Position numbers and translations under genes: made by a program. The notes beneath the pieces were generated by a model. That model saw only the letters and a program-made list of their open reading frames with translations. It was not told the origin of the DNA and searched no databases. A stretch of DNA of 64,000 nucleotides from Rhizobium mayense (GTDB lineage: Bacteria > Pseudomonadota > Alphaproteobacteria > Rhizobiales > Rhizobiaceae), in NCBI RefSeq assembly GCF_030272705.1, contig NZ_JARFYM010000018.1, positions 1 to 64,000 on the forward strand, given 5' to 3'. This document shows positions 9,099 to 17,588 of this stretch, piece by piece; positions within the stretch are counted from its first letter, which is position 1; the number at the start of each line of letters is the position of its first letter.

Positions 9099-10649
9099 TC
9101 AGACGCCGATTGCTTCGCCGAGGACTTCCTCATGTGTGGCGGCGTGGAAATCATGGCTGGCGACGAGCTGGCCGCGGCGGAAGACATGGAGCTGGTCCGC
9201 AAGCTCGTAAACTTCCGGCAGATAGGACGAAATGACGATGATGCCCGCGCCACCCCGCAAAAGCTTGGCGAACAACCGGTAGATTTCCGCCTTGGTACCG
9301 ACATCGACCCCGACTGTCGGCTCATCGAAAATGAAGAGCTTGGCGCCGTAGCTAAGCCACTTGCCGATGACGACCTTCTGTTGGTTGCCGCCGGACATGG
9401 CCGAAACGAGAACGCGCCGGCTCGGCGTCTTGATGCTGAGGTCGCGGATTTGCTTGTCGGCATTGGCCGCTTCACCACTGCGATTGATAACCGGCCCCTG
9501 GCTCAGCCGCTTGAAGACCGGCAGATTGATGTTGAGCCCGATCGGCAGGTTGAGGCATAGCCCCTGGTCGCGGCGGCTTTCCGGCGCTAGCGCTATGCCG
9601 AGCTCCATCGCATCCCGCTCGCTGCGGATATTGACCTTCCGGCCCTGCCAGTAGATCTCGCCAGCAGACAGTGGCTGTCGGCCGTAAAGCCCAAGCGCGA
9701 ACTCGCTGCGGCCCGCGCCGATCAGCCCGTAGAGCCCAACGATTTCACCGGCCTTGACGGTCAGCGAGACATTTTCGAAGCCCGGGCCGGAAAGGCCGCG
9801 GGTTTCCAGGATGGTCTCGCCGATCGGAATCTCTTCCTTGTGATAGATCTGCTCGATCGAACGGTTGATCATCAGCTTGATCAGCTCGTCCTCATTGGTC
9901 TCGCTGACCTCGCGCGTGCCCACATGGGTGCCGTCCCGCAGGACCGAGACGCGGTTCGCCAGTTCGAAGACCTCTTCCATGCGGTGGCTGATATAGACGA
10001 TCGTGACGCCTTCGCTCTGCAGGCGACGAATGAGCTTGAACAGTTGCGCCGATTCCTTGCGGGTGAGGTAGGCGGTCGGTTCGTCGAAGATCAGGAACTG
10101 CGTGCCGCGCATCGCGGCGCGGGCGGTGGCCACGAGCTGCTGCTGACCGATTGTCAGCGAGCTCAGCAGCTCGCCTGCCGGCAGACCGAAGCCGAGATCG
10201 TCGAGCACGGTCTGCCCTAGCTTCTCCATCTGCTTCTTGCGCATCAGCCCAAAGCGATTGACCTCGTCGCCAAGAAAAAGATTGGCCGCGACCGTCAGGT
10301 GCGGGCAGAGCACGACCTCCTGATGCACGGCATTGATGCCGCGGGCGATCGCCTCGTTCGGATTGGCAAGCGCGACCGGATGGCCGCACCAGAATATTTC
10401 GCCCGCCGTCCTTGTTATGACGCCGGTCAGGAGCTTGATGAGGGTCGATTTGCCGGCGCCGTTTTCGCCGACGATGGCGTGGATTTCGCCCGCGAGGAAG
10501 GTGATCGTCGCCGGCTTCAGCGCTTCGACATAGCCATAGCGCTTCTGCAGTCCTCGGAGCTCGAGGATGGGCGAACCTGTCGGAATGCGGTTTCCTTCCG
10601 TCCGGACGGTGTCATCGTGCCGATGACTGATCTCTTCGAGGTTCGTCAT
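9099..10649 (-). CDS. Sugar ABC transporter ATP-binding protein, RbsA/MglA-like
   Basis: Double-NBD ATPase of a monosaccharide importer (516 aa). The first NBD has Walker A GENGAGKST, the slightly unusual signature LTIGQQQL and Walker B FLIFDEPTAYL. The second NBD has signature SGGNQQK and Walker B LFIFDEPTVGVD; as is usual in this family its Walker A is degenerate (GLIGAGRSE). I chose the ATG at 10649 because AGGAGA lies a few bases upstream; 10682 is the alternative. A GC-rich hairpin separates it from the binding-protein gene upstream. Confidence 0.9.
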   Translation of the reverse strand: MTNLEEISHRHDDTVRTEGNRIPTGSPILELRGLQKRYGYVEALKPATITFLAGEIHAIVGENGAGKSTLIKLLTGVITRTAGEIFWCGHPVALANPNEAIARGINAVHQEVVLCPHLTVAANLFLGDEVNRFGLMRKKQMEKLGQTVLDDLGFGLPAGELLSSLTIGQQQLVATARAAMRGTQFLIFDEPTAYLTRKESAQLFKLIRRLQSEGVTIVYISHRMEEVFELANRVSVLRDGTHVGTREVSETNEDELIKLMINRSIEQIYHKEEIPIGETILETRGLSGPGFENVSLTVKAGEIVGLYGLIGAGRSEFALGLYGRQPLSAGEIYWQGRKVNIRSERDAMELGIALAPESRRDQGLCLNLPIGLNINLPVFKRLSQGPVINRSGEAANADKQIRDLSIKTPSRRVLVSAMSGGNQQKVVIGKWLSYGAKLFIFDEPTVGVDVGTKAEIYRLFAKLLRGGAGIIVISSYLPEVYELADQLHVFRRGQLVASHDFHAATHEEVLGEAIGV

Positions 10650-10715
10650 AAGGTCTTCTCCTTCGCCGACCATTCGCTCCACTTGCCTCCATGAAAACAG
10701 AGGCGGAATGAGAAC

Positions 10716-10745
10716 AGGCCGCGCCCGGCTTTTCAGGCGCGGCCT
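10716..10745 (-). terminator. Intercistronic GC-rich hairpin after the binding-protein gene
   Basis: A perfect 10-bp inverted repeat, AGGCCGCGCC (10716-10725) and GGCGCGGCCT (10736-10745), with a 10-base loop, lies just after the stop of the periplasmic binding-protein gene and before the ATPase gene. There is no long T-run. It probably stabilises the upstream mRNA or partly terminates, so that binding protein exceeds transporter subunits. A similar hairpin occurs at 61742-61769. Confidence 0.65.
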
Positions 10746-10752
10746 TAAGTCG

Positions 10753-11742
10753 TTACTTGACCTTCGGATTGATCAGGGCGTCGATCTTCGGATCGCTCAT
10801 ATTGGCCTTGGTCACAAGGTTTGCGCCTGTATCGACGTTAGCCTCGACCTTCTCCTTCTTGGAGGCAGCGAGCGCGGTCTTGATGCCGTCATAGCCCATG
10901 CGATAGGGGTCCTGAACGACGAGGCCGGCGAGAACGCCAGACTTCAGGAAGCCGACAGTCTTGTCGTCATTGTCGAAGCCGATGACCTTGATCTTGTCGC
11001 CGAGCTTGTTTTCGGCAATGGCCTGGCCGACGCCCTGCGCCATGATGAGGTTCGAGGCGAAGACGCCGACAAGCTTCGGATTGGCTGTGATCAGGTCGGT
11101 CATGATGTTGAGGCCGGTCGTGGCCTGACCGTCCGCATATTTGTCGGCAACGACTTTCAGGCCCGGATATTTGCTCTTGACCTCATCCAGGAAGCCCTGG
11201 CGGCGTTGGTCGAGCGAGCCGACGCCCGGAAGGCTGGTGATGATGGCGACTTCGCCTTCTTCCTTGCCGGTCATTCCCTTGATCGCCGCGGCAAGACCGT
11301 CAGCAGCGATGCGGCCGCCCTGTACATTGTCAGTGGTCAGGAACGATACGAAAGCCTTGGAATCTGCGGCCGAGTCAATGCCGACCACCGGCACGGACTT
11401 GGCAGCTTCATCCACGGGCTTGCCGAGCGCTTTGCGTTCGGTCGGCGCGATCACCACGGCCGCCGGCTTGCCGGCGACGGTGTTTTCGAGAATGCTGATC
11501 TGGCCATTGATGTCGGATTCAGACTGGGCACCGAGTTCCGGCACCTTGACGCCAAGATCCTTGCCCGCCTGGCGAGCGCCGGCGAGAACGATCTGCCAGT
11601 AGAAGGATGTCGTGTCCTTGACGATGATCGGGATGGTCACATCCGCCGCAAAGGACTGCACTGGCATGGCTACGGCAATGATCGCCGCGCCGGCAAGGCC
11701 GGCAAAAGTGCGGCGGGACAGAAGGGATTTGGCGATGTTCAT
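10753..11742 (-). CDS. Periplasmic sugar-binding protein of ABC transporter
   Basis: A 329-aa periplasmic binding protein of the ribose/galactose type (Peripla_BP_4, PF13407). The signal peptide (about 1-33) ends near QSFAAD. The mature protein has the expected two-lobe pattern, with TIPIIVKDTTSFYWQIVLAGARQAGKDLG near the start (split: TIPIIVKDT, SFYWQIVLAGA) and GVFASNLIMAQG and VIGFDNDDKTV later. A strong GAGGAGAAA lies upstream of the ATG. Neighbouring sugar-acid enzymes suggest a deoxy sugar, hexose or pentose substrate, but the ligand cannot be read from the sequence. Confidence 0.9.
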   Translation of the reverse strand: MNIAKSLLSRRTFAGLAGAAIIAVAMPVQSFAADVTIPIIVKDTTSFYWQIVLAGARQAGKDLGVKVPELGAQSESDINGQISILENTVAGKPAAVVIAPTERKALGKPVDEAAKSVPVVGIDSAADSKAFVSFLTTDNVQGGRIAADGLAAAIKGMTGKEEGEVAIITSLPGVGSLDQRRQGFLDEVKSKYPGLKVVADKYADGQATTGLNIMTDLITANPKLVGVFASNLIMAQGVGQAIAENKLGDKIKVIGFDNDDKTVGFLKSGVLAGLVVQDPYRMGYDGIKTALAASKKEKVEANVDTGANLVTKANMSDPKIDALINPKVK

Positions 11743-11975
11743 TGATTTCTCCTCTCAACGCGCTCTGCTCCTGCACACCGGCCGTTGAACGCTTGCGGCT
11801 CGGTATCGTGAGCACCAGATGGGCTCACGCATCGCGGAGATGTTTGCTGCGCATGACCTTATCCGAAAACCGTTTCACACTTTTCGGGATCATGCCGTAC
11901 CACCCACGCCAAAACAGGCTTTCCTCCTCCTCGAAGCCGCCTCTCGAGACGGCCCGATAGCTCCTTATCTTCCTT
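11743..11975. other. Gap inside the sugar operon, holding a palindromic repeat
   Basis: These 233 bases between the reductase gene and the binding-protein gene hold no gene I can support. They contain the ribosome site of the binding-protein gene (next to 11742) and a dispersed-type palindromic element at 11851-11895, listed separately. A promoter for the transporter genes could also lie here. Confidence 0.5.
11851..11895. repeat. Rhizobial dispersed palindromic repeat (RIME-like)
   Basis: Imperfect inverted repeat with outer arms GCATGA / TCATGC and inner arms CCGAAAA / TTTTCGG. I recognise this as a palindrome often found between genes in Rhizobium, Sinorhizobium and Agrobacterium genomes. 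I see no second copy in the window. Its exact family name (RIME1 or another) is not certain. Confidence 0.65.
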
Positions 11976-12995
11976 TCAAACCCGAACCGCCTCGTCTCCC
12001 AACGGTGGCGCAACCAGGGTCAATCCTTCGAATTCCGCATAGAGACTGGCCGGAAGCTCAGGCTCCGCGAGCTGCATATTGCGGATGAGGCTTGCCGGTT
12101 TCGCCGTGCCGATCAGCACCGAGGCCACGGCCGGGTGGCGAAGCGGAAACTGAATTGCTGGCGCCGCAAGCGGCAGGCCATGGCGGCGGGCTATATCCTC
12201 CATCGCCCCGACCTTGGCCAGAATATCCGCTGTCGCCGGAAGATAGTCGAAATGCGCGTCAGGCACGGGGCCGGTGGCGAGAATGCCAGAATTGAAAACA
12301 CCGCCAACCACAAGCGAAGTGCCCTTCTTCTCACAGAGTGGCAGCAGCTCGGCCACGGCCGAACGGTCGAGCAGGGTATAGCGGCCGGCCAGCAGTATGC
12401 AGTCGATATCGGCTTCACGCATGACGTCGAGGCATACGGGCACCTCGTTGACGCCGAGGCCGTAGGCCTTGATCGCACCCGACGACTTCAATTCCTCCAA
12501 TGCCTTCAGTCCGGAACCCAGGAGTTGGCCGAGATGGTGTTCATTCAGCGCCTTGCCATGGGTATAGCCGCCGATGTCGTGAACATAGAGGATGTCGATT
12601 CGGTTGAGGCCGAGGCGGGCATAGCTGAATTCCACCGACCGCATGATGCCGTCATAGGAATAGTCGTAATCCGCATCGAAGGGCAGGGGATCGACATAGC
12701 CGTAGTTCGGCACCTTGTCGCTCGGAACAGGCCGCATCAACCGCCCGACCTTGGTCGACAGAACATAGCTGTCTTCCGGTTGGTCGCGCAGGAAATCGCC
12801 GACGCGGCGTTCACCGAGACCGAAGCCATACCAGGGCGCAACATCGAAATAGCGGATGCCGCTAGCCCATGCCGCTTGCAGGGTTTCCATGGCCTGGTCA
12901 CGAGGGCAGGCGCGGTAGAGACCGCCGAGCGCTGCGGCCCCGAAACTGATTTCGGTGACCTCCAGGCTTGTCCTGCCGATTCTTCTCCTTTTCAT
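11976..12995 (-). CDS. Aldo/keto reductase, L-fucose (D-threo-aldose) 1-dehydrogenase-like
   Basis: NAD(P)-dependent aldo/keto reductase of 339 aa. It starts RRRIGRTSLEVTEISFGAA and has the tetrad region FDVAPWYGFGLGERRVGDFL (D and Y), TKVGRLMRP (K) and LYVHDIGGYTHG (H). The DIGGYTHG and GVFNSGILATG phrases are typical of the D-threo-aldose 1-dehydrogenase / L-fucose dehydrogenase group, which oxidises the sugar to its lactone. The ATG at 12995 has GGGAG five bases upstream; a GTG at 12998 is the alternative. Lying between a sugar-acid dehydratase and a sugar importer, it probably performs the first oxidation of the imported sugar. Confidence 0.82.
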   Translation of the reverse strand: MKRRRIGRTSLEVTEISFGAAALGGLYRACPRDQAMETLQAAWASGIRYFDVAPWYGFGLGERRVGDFLRDQPEDSYVLSTKVGRLMRPVPSDKVPNYGYVDPLPFDADYDYSYDGIMRSVEFSYARLGLNRIDILYVHDIGGYTHGKALNEHHLGQLLGSGLKALEELKSSGAIKAYGLGVNEVPVCLDVMREADIDCILLAGRYTLLDRSAVAELLPLCEKKGTSLVVGGVFNSGILATGPVPDAHFDYLPATADILAKVGAMEDIARRHGLPLAAPAIQFPLRHPAVASVLIGTAKPASLIRNMQLAEPELPASLYAEFEGLTLVAPPLGDEAVRV

Positions 12996-13085
12996 CACCT
13001 CTCCCTTGTGATGATTGGTCGATCAGTTCCGCCGTACTTGGCTCATTGCGGAGCCGGGTACAGCGGCGTGGTATGCACTATTTAT

Positions 13086-14591
13086 CTAGAGCGTAGCTCC
13101 GAGATGCCAGGGCACAAACTCGTTATCGCCGTAGCCGAAGGCTTCGCTTTTCGTCTTCTTGCCGGATGCGATTTCGATGATCAGTTCGAAAATCTCACGG
13201 CCCTTACCCGATATCGTTGCCTCGCCTGTGGCGATGGTACCGCAATCGATGTCCATGTCCTCTTCCATGGATTGGTAAAGCGCCGAGTTGCTCGACAGCT
13301 TGAACGAAGGCGCCGGGCGGGAACCGAAACAGCTGCCGCGGCCGGTCGTGAAGGCGATCATATTCGCACCGCCTGCCACCTGACCCGTCGCCGAGACTGG
13401 ATCGTAGCCGGGCGTGTCCATAAAGACGAGCCCATGGTCCGTTACCCGTTCGGCGTAGCTGTAGACGGCGGTCAGCGGCGAGCGTCCGCCTTTGGCGACG
13501 GCGCCCAGCGATTTTTCGAGGATGGTGGTCAACCCGCCACGCTTGTTGCCGGGCGACGGATTGTTGTCCAGCGATGCGCCGTGCAGGGCGACATACTTTT
13601 CCCACCAGTCGATTTTCGCGTCGAGCTTGGCGGCAACGGCGTCGTTGACCGCGCGACTGCGCAGCAAATGTTCGGCGCCGTAGATTTCCGAGGTTTCGGA
13701 CAGGATCGCCGTGCCGCCGGCGGCTGCCAGCAGGTCGGCGGCAGCGCCCAGCGCCGGATTGGCGGTGATACCGGAAAAACCGTCCGAGCCGCCGCATTGC
13801 AGGCCGACGATGATTTCGCTGATCGAGATCGGCTCGCGGCGCTCCTGGCCGACTTCCTCGGCGATTTCCTTCAGGACACCCATGGCAAGCGCCACCGCGC
13901 GGCGCGAGCCGCCGGCATCCTGGATGTTGAAGTGCCGCTTGCTGGCGCCCGCGCCGCTCTGGCCGTAAAGCGTAAGCTGGTTGACTTCGCAGCCCAGCCC
14001 GATCATCAGCACGCCGCCGAAATTCACGTGACGCGTATAGCCGGCAAGCGTGCGGTGCAATGTCTGCATGCCGTCACCGGTCGAGCTCATGCCGCAGCCC
14101 TGGTCATGCACGATCGGCACGAAACCGTCGATGCCGTCATAAAGCGGCAGGAGCGTACGGTTTGCCTCTTCCGCAATGGCGCGGCAAACCGTGGTGGAAC
14201 AGTTCACGCTGGCGATGATGCCGATGTAGTTGCGGGTCGCAGCGCGGCCGTCGGCGCGGCGATAACCCATGAAGGTACGCGCCTTGTCCGCCTCCGTCGC
14301 CGCTTCCGGTGCCGCATTGGCTGTCGCCGCCAGACGATCGTTTTCGAAGTGCAGGTTATGGCTGTGGACGTGATCGCCGGCCTTTACCACGGCTGTCGTG
14401 CGGCCGATCGCCTGGCCGTATTTCACGACGGGCATGCCGATGCCGATGTCGCGAATGGCAAATTTATGACCGGGATCGATCTTGTCCCGTGTCAAAACAC
14501 CGTTGGCAACCGCAGCGCCGGCCGCGATCGCCGCCGTCGCCACCGCGACATTGTCGCCTTCCGACAGAAGGATCCAAGGTTGGCTGTTCAA
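13086..14591 (-). CDS. UxaA-family altronate/galactarate dehydratase
   Basis: A 501-aa sugar-acid dehydratase of the UxaA/GarD family, expected to remove water from an aldonate to give a 2-keto-3-deoxy acid. The N-terminal SAF domain (about 1-85) begins WILLSEGDNVAVA. The large catalytic domain (about 110-501) has GYRRADGRAATRNYIGI, DQGCGMSS, GLGCEVNQ, GLQCGGSDGFSGITANPA and FTTGRGSCFG; the conserved Cys residues suit the Fe-dependent family. I favour a TTG start at 14591, because GGGAGAGG lies just upstream and the product then begins like the family; an in-frame start at 14636 adds 15 unlikely residues. It is the first gene of the operon. Confidence 0.82.
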   Translation of the reverse strand: MNSQPWILLSEGDNVAVATAAIAAGAAVANGVLTRDKIDPGHKFAIRDIGIGMPVVKYGQAIGRTTAVVKAGDHVHSHNLHFENDRLAATANAAPEAATEADKARTFMGYRRADGRAATRNYIGIIASVNCSTTVCRAIAEEANRTLLPLYDGIDGFVPIVHDQGCGMSSTGDGMQTLHRTLAGYTRHVNFGGVLMIGLGCEVNQLTLYGQSGAGASKRHFNIQDAGGSRRAVALAMGVLKEIAEEVGQERREPISISEIIVGLQCGGSDGFSGITANPALGAAADLLAAAGGTAILSETSEIYGAEHLLRSRAVNDAVAAKLDAKIDWWEKYVALHGASLDNNPSPGNKRGGLTTILEKSLGAVAKGGRSPLTAVYSYAERVTDHGLVFMDTPGYDPVSATGQVAGGANMIAFTTGRGSCFGSRPAPSFKLSSNSALYQSMEEDMDIDCGTIATGEATISGKGREIFELIIEIASGKKTKSEAFGYGDNEFVPWHLGATL

Positions 14592-14843
14592 CGTCCTCTC
14601 CCTGAACAATCTTGTTTTTCGGCGTTTGCCAGACAAGCCATCGCCAATTGATTTTGTTTTTTATCTACAATAAACATTTTAGTGTCAACGAGGAAATCGC
14701 GCGTCGATCAGGGAGGAGATCGGCGAAAAGGGCGTGGACGCGATCGCGACGCATCCGGCAGCACCGCCGAATTTGACTGCCATTCGAGCATGGTTCAGAC
14801 ATCGCCGCCGAAGCAGAGCTGCGGACTAGAAGCGAGGGGGAAA
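14592..14843. promoter_or_regulatory. Divergent control region, sugar operon and gntR-type gene
   Basis: On the minus strand TTGACA (14688-14683) and GATAAA (14665-14660) are 17 bases apart, giving a good promoter for the operon that starts at 14591. The AT-rich stretch around 14650-14682 is the likely operator region for the GntR regulator transcribed in the opposite direction. GAGGGGG just before 14844 is the ribosome site of that regulator. Confidence 0.6.
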
Positions 14844-15770
14844 ATGGCGAGACAAAACACGCTCTTCAAGGACGCGTACAATCGCTACGTGGCTGGTCTG
14901 ACGCCCGACGCCGCCTTGCCGAGCGAGCCTGAAATCGCCGCCGAGCTCGGCATCAGCCGTAGCACGGCGCGCGCCATTCTGCTGCGTCTAAGTGACGCTG
15001 GCATCATCCGCTGGAATAAGCGGGAGAAGATCGTGCTGCGGCAGCCGACCGAAGCCGATTTCTTTCCGGAGGAAGAAACCAATTCGCTGCACGAGATCAT
15101 TGAGCGCAGCTTCATGCTGCGAATTCTCTCAGACGAAGCGCAGCCCGGCATGCAGATCAACGAGTTGGAACTGGCGCGCGAAATCGGCACGGGGACCTCG
15201 GTCGTGCGCGAATTCCTCATCCGCTTCAGCCGCTTCGGTCTGATCGAAAAGAGGCCGAACAGCCATTGGATACTGAAGGGCTTTACCAGCGAATTCGCCC
15301 TGGAACTTGCCGACGTGCGCGAAATGTTCGAGCTGCATTCGGCCGCCGAGTTCGGGCGCCTGCCGGCAGAACATCCTGCCTGGGCCGCTCTGGCGGCCAT
15401 CAAGCAGGAACATTACGACCTGCAGGACGATTTCGATGAGCGCTATCGTGATTTTTCGCAGCTCGACGAGCGCTTCCATCTTCTCATTCATCGCGCCTCG
15501 AACAATCGCTTCATCGCCGATTTCTACGATGCGATCGCGATCGTCTTCCACTATCACTATCAGTGGAACAAGGCTTTCGCCCGCGAGCGCAATTCTCGCG
15601 CCATCGTCGAGCATCTCGACTATATCGAAGCGTTACAGTCTTGCGATCCGGCGCGGATCGACAGGGCTTGCCGCACGCATCTCGCCTCAGCGCGACAGAC
15701 GCTGCTGCAATCCATTCCGAAGAATGCGAGCGAGGCTGTCGTATCAAACGCTCAGAATATCCGAGCCTAA
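14844..15770 (+). CDS. GntR-family regulator with two winged-helix segments and FCD domain
   Basis: A 308-aa regulator, probably the ligand-responsive repressor of the divergent sugar operon. It has one GntR-like winged helix at about 1-65 (LPSEPEIAAELGISRSTARA). A second winged-helix-like segment lies at about 80-145 (INELELAREIGTGTSVVREF). A C-terminal FCD ligand domain follows (about 150-290) with the usual metal/ligand residues in ADVREMFELHSAAEF, DERFHLLIHRASNN and H near TCRTHL-like text (RACRTHLASARQ). I chose the ATG at 14844 because GAGGGGG precedes it; upstream codons to 14682 do not look protein-like. Confidence 0.82.
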   Translation: MARQNTLFKDAYNRYVAGLTPDAALPSEPEIAAELGISRSTARAILLRLSDAGIIRWNKREKIVLRQPTEADFFPEEETNSLHEIIERSFMLRILSDEAQPGMQINELELAREIGTGTSVVREFLIRFSRFGLIEKRPNSHWILKGFTSEFALELADVREMFELHSAAEFGRLPAEHPAWAALAAIKQEHYDLQDDFDERYRDFSQLDERFHLLIHRASNNRFIADFYDAIAIVFHYHYQWNKAFARERNSRAIVEHLDYIEALQSCDPARIDRACRTHLASARQTLLQSIPKNASEAVVSNAQNIRA

Positions 15771-15818
15771 ACATATTCGCCAGCGCCGCGGTTAAACGGC
15801 ACCGGCGAAAGCTTGCTG

Positions 15819-15834
15819 ACACCGAGATCGGTGT
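15819..15834. terminator. Small hairpin between convergent genes
   Basis: ACACCG (15819-15824) and CGGTGT (15829-15834) form a 6-bp stem with a 4-base loop exactly where the gntR-type and luxR-type genes converge. No clear T-run follows on either side, so it is at best a weak bidirectional terminator. Confidence 0.3.
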
Positions 15835-16607
15835 TATCTCACGAATTCCCTGATCTTGTAGGCGACTTCCGTCCGGTTCGTCGCATTCAGTTTCTTCATG
15901 ATGTTGCGGATGTGTACTTTGACCGTGCTCTCGCAAAGGTCCATTTCATAGGCGATGATCTTGTTTGCCTTGCCGCGGCGAAGAGCTTCGGCAACGACGA
16001 CTTCACGCGGCGTAAACAGACTGTCGGCGCAGCGGGTTCCGCTGGTTACGGAGGCGATGACCTCCTTGGCCGCCAGAATGCTGCTTGCCGGCACGAATAC
16101 GCCGCCAGCACGGGCGAGAGCTACGGCTTCCGCGGCGACATTGATCCCGACGCTGGTCGGAATGTAACCGCGAGCGCCGCATTCGAGCGCCTTGAGAAGT
16201 TGCGCGAGCTCGTCGCTTTCGGCGCCGACGATAACGGGGCTCGCTTTGAACCTCTCCGCGAGAGCGGAGATTTTATCGCTGACGTCTGCATCCGAAACCT
16301 TGCGTCCGCCGATCATGAAAAGAATCGCGGACGGTTCGCTTTGCATACGGCGCTTCTGCCATTCTTCGAATGACCCGACGGTGACGATGTTCATGTTCTC
16401 GTCATATTCCGTCAGGCTCCGGGACAGGCATTCTCTGTCCAGGGCGCGTGCGTCGATTAGCAGAAGATAGTCCTCGCATTCGTCGGTGCTGACCGCGCTT
16501 GCTGCGGTAAAAGCCCGCACTGAATCCGATGCTCGGACTGAAATAAGACGGGTTGCAGTTTCTGTTCCAAATTTCTCATTCGCTAAAGACTGCCTGTCCA
16601 TGGCCAT
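15834..16607 (-). CDS. LuxR/NarL-type regulator with degenerate receiver domain
   Basis: A 257-aa DNA-binding regulator. Residues about 45-175 fold like a response-regulator receiver (DYLLLIDARALDREC first strand). However, the strand that normally ends in the phosphorylated Asp reads SAILFMIGG (93-101) with no Asp, and the usual Lys is replaced in GYIPTS (148-152). A NarL-type helix-turn-helix follows (about 196-254: LFTPREVVVAEAL, ESTVKVHIRNIMKKL). It therefore probably works without phosphorylation. It lies next to polysaccharide genes and may control them. The ATG at 16607 has AAGGAG upstream. Confidence 0.8.
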   Translation of the reverse strand: MAMDRQSLANEKFGTETATRLISVRASDSVRAFTAASAVSTDECEDYLLLIDARALDRECLSRSLTEYDENMNIVTVGSFEEWQKRRMQSEPSAILFMIGGRKVSDADVSDKISALAERFKASPVIVGAESDELAQLLKALECGARGYIPTSVGINVAAEAVALARAGGVFVPASSILAAKEVIASVTSGTRCADSLFTPREVVVAEALRRGKANKIIAYEMDLCESTVKVHIRNIMKKLNATNRTEVAYKIREFVR

Positions 16608-16857
16608 TACTCCTTACTCCACACTTGGCCTCTATTCTTTTGAATTCTTGTGAATAGGTAATATTTTAAAGTAACTGAATAGATACGCTGAACCAAATCG
16701 ATGGAACTCGCTTTGACTCATAGCATTCCTCCTGTTGTCGGTTTAAAATTTACCTGCTCACAAGATGGATAATCGCCGATTCTATTTATGATGACATTAA
16801 CATATGTTAATAAGATCTAAAAAATTTCGCCTCACGATTGTTTTCGACTTGAAATAA
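16608..16857. promoter_or_regulatory. Control region of the luxR-type gene with two palindromes
   Basis: AT-rich region with no gene. A hyphenated palindrome (CTATTC at 16632-16637, GAATTC in the centre, GAATAG at 16652-16657) lies 25-50 bases upstream of the luxR-type start. A perfect 16-bp palindrome, ATTAACATATGTTAAT, is at 16796-16811. Both look like sites for dimeric regulators. Confidence 0.5.
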
Positions 16858-16873
16858 CGCGAGTGCGCTCGCG
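16858..16873 (-). terminator. Candidate terminator after the crp-type gene
   Basis: CGCGAG (16858-16863) and CTCGCG (16868-16873) form a 6-bp GC-rich stem with loop TGCG, eight bases beyond the stop codon of the Crp/Fnr gene. On the minus strand it is followed by GTTATTT. Confidence 0.45.
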
Positions 16874-16880
16874 GCACGCC

Positions 16881-17588
16881 TTAGATCATATGCGGCTTGA
16901 AATAGGTCTCATCGAAGTCGACGAGTTCTGCGAGCTTGTGACGGTCCAGAAATTCGACGATTCCGTTCCGGAACGACAGGAGCCCGCCCATGCGCATGTC
17001 TCGCAGAACGCGGTTGATATGCACCGTCGACAGACCGACGGCATCGCCGATATCGGCTTGCGTCAACGGGCATTCGAAGCCGTCGAAATTCGGCCTCAGA
17101 CGTGACGGGCCAAGCCTGGTAGCCAACTCGAGCAGCAGGTGACCGGTACGCTCCAGCGCGTCGCGTCTACCGATATTGGCAAGCCGCTCGGACATGCGCG
17201 CCTGCCGCCGCATCATCTCGGTGAGTACGATGCGATAGAGGCGTGGAGAAACTTCCATGCCCGCATGGGACGTGAAATCGGGGAATTCCATGACGGTGAC
17301 CTGGGAGAGAGCCTGTACGGTCTCGCGCGCCAATTCAACCGACGGTGTGGAGATCATGTCTCCACGGACCGCAAATTCGATGACGATGCGCGTGCCGTTC
17401 GGCAGCATCTTGCTGGAAACCGCCCATCCGCTGACGAGGAAAAGAAGACGCGGTGTATCGTCCTCATAATCGTAGATGGTTTCGCCGGGAGCGTACGTGC
17501 GCGGAATACCGCCCGTCAGCTCCGGCTTTTGACGGTAAACATCAGGACTCAAGGCCTGAAGGCGCCCTATGGAAACCTGCGTGGTCAT
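16881..17588 (-). CDS. Crp/Fnr-family transcriptional regulator
   Basis: A 235-aa regulator with an N-terminal cyclic-nucleotide-type beta-barrel (about 25-115: YAPGETIYDYEDDTPRLLFL, LPNGTRIVIEF), a dimerisation helix (about 120-150) and a C-terminal helix-turn-helix (about 165-225: LTQADIGDAVGLSTVHINRVL). No Fnr-type Cys cluster is present, so it is unlikely to sense oxygen through an iron-sulfur centre. I chose the ATG at 17588 because a GGGGGCAGAGA stretch precedes it; 17606 is the alternative. It lies beside the second polysaccharide locus. Confidence 0.85.
   Translation of the reverse strand: MTTQVSIGRLQALSPDVYRQKPELTGGIPRTYAPGETIYDYEDDTPRLLFLVSGWAVSSKMLPNGTRIVIEFAVRGDMISTPSVELARETVQALSQVTVMEFPDFTSHAGMEVSPRLYRIVLTEMMRRQARMSERLANIGRRDALERTGHLLLELATRLGPSRLRPNFDGFECPLTQADIGDAVGLSTVHINRVLRDMRMGGLLSFRNGIVEFLDRHKLAELVDFDETYFKPHMI

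Noticed and set aside
13034..13061. Hairpin between the dehydratase and reductase genes (arms GTACTTGGCTC and GAGCCGGGTAC)
   Set aside because: Two positions pair only as G-U and only in the plus-strand RNA; in the minus-strand transcript that actually matters they are C-A mismatches, so I did not list it as a terminator.
12135..14651. 838-codon plus-strand open frame opposite the reductase and dehydratase genes
   Set aside because: Both genes on the other strand have full family motifs, good starts and a promoter; the plus-strand translation has no domain pattern.
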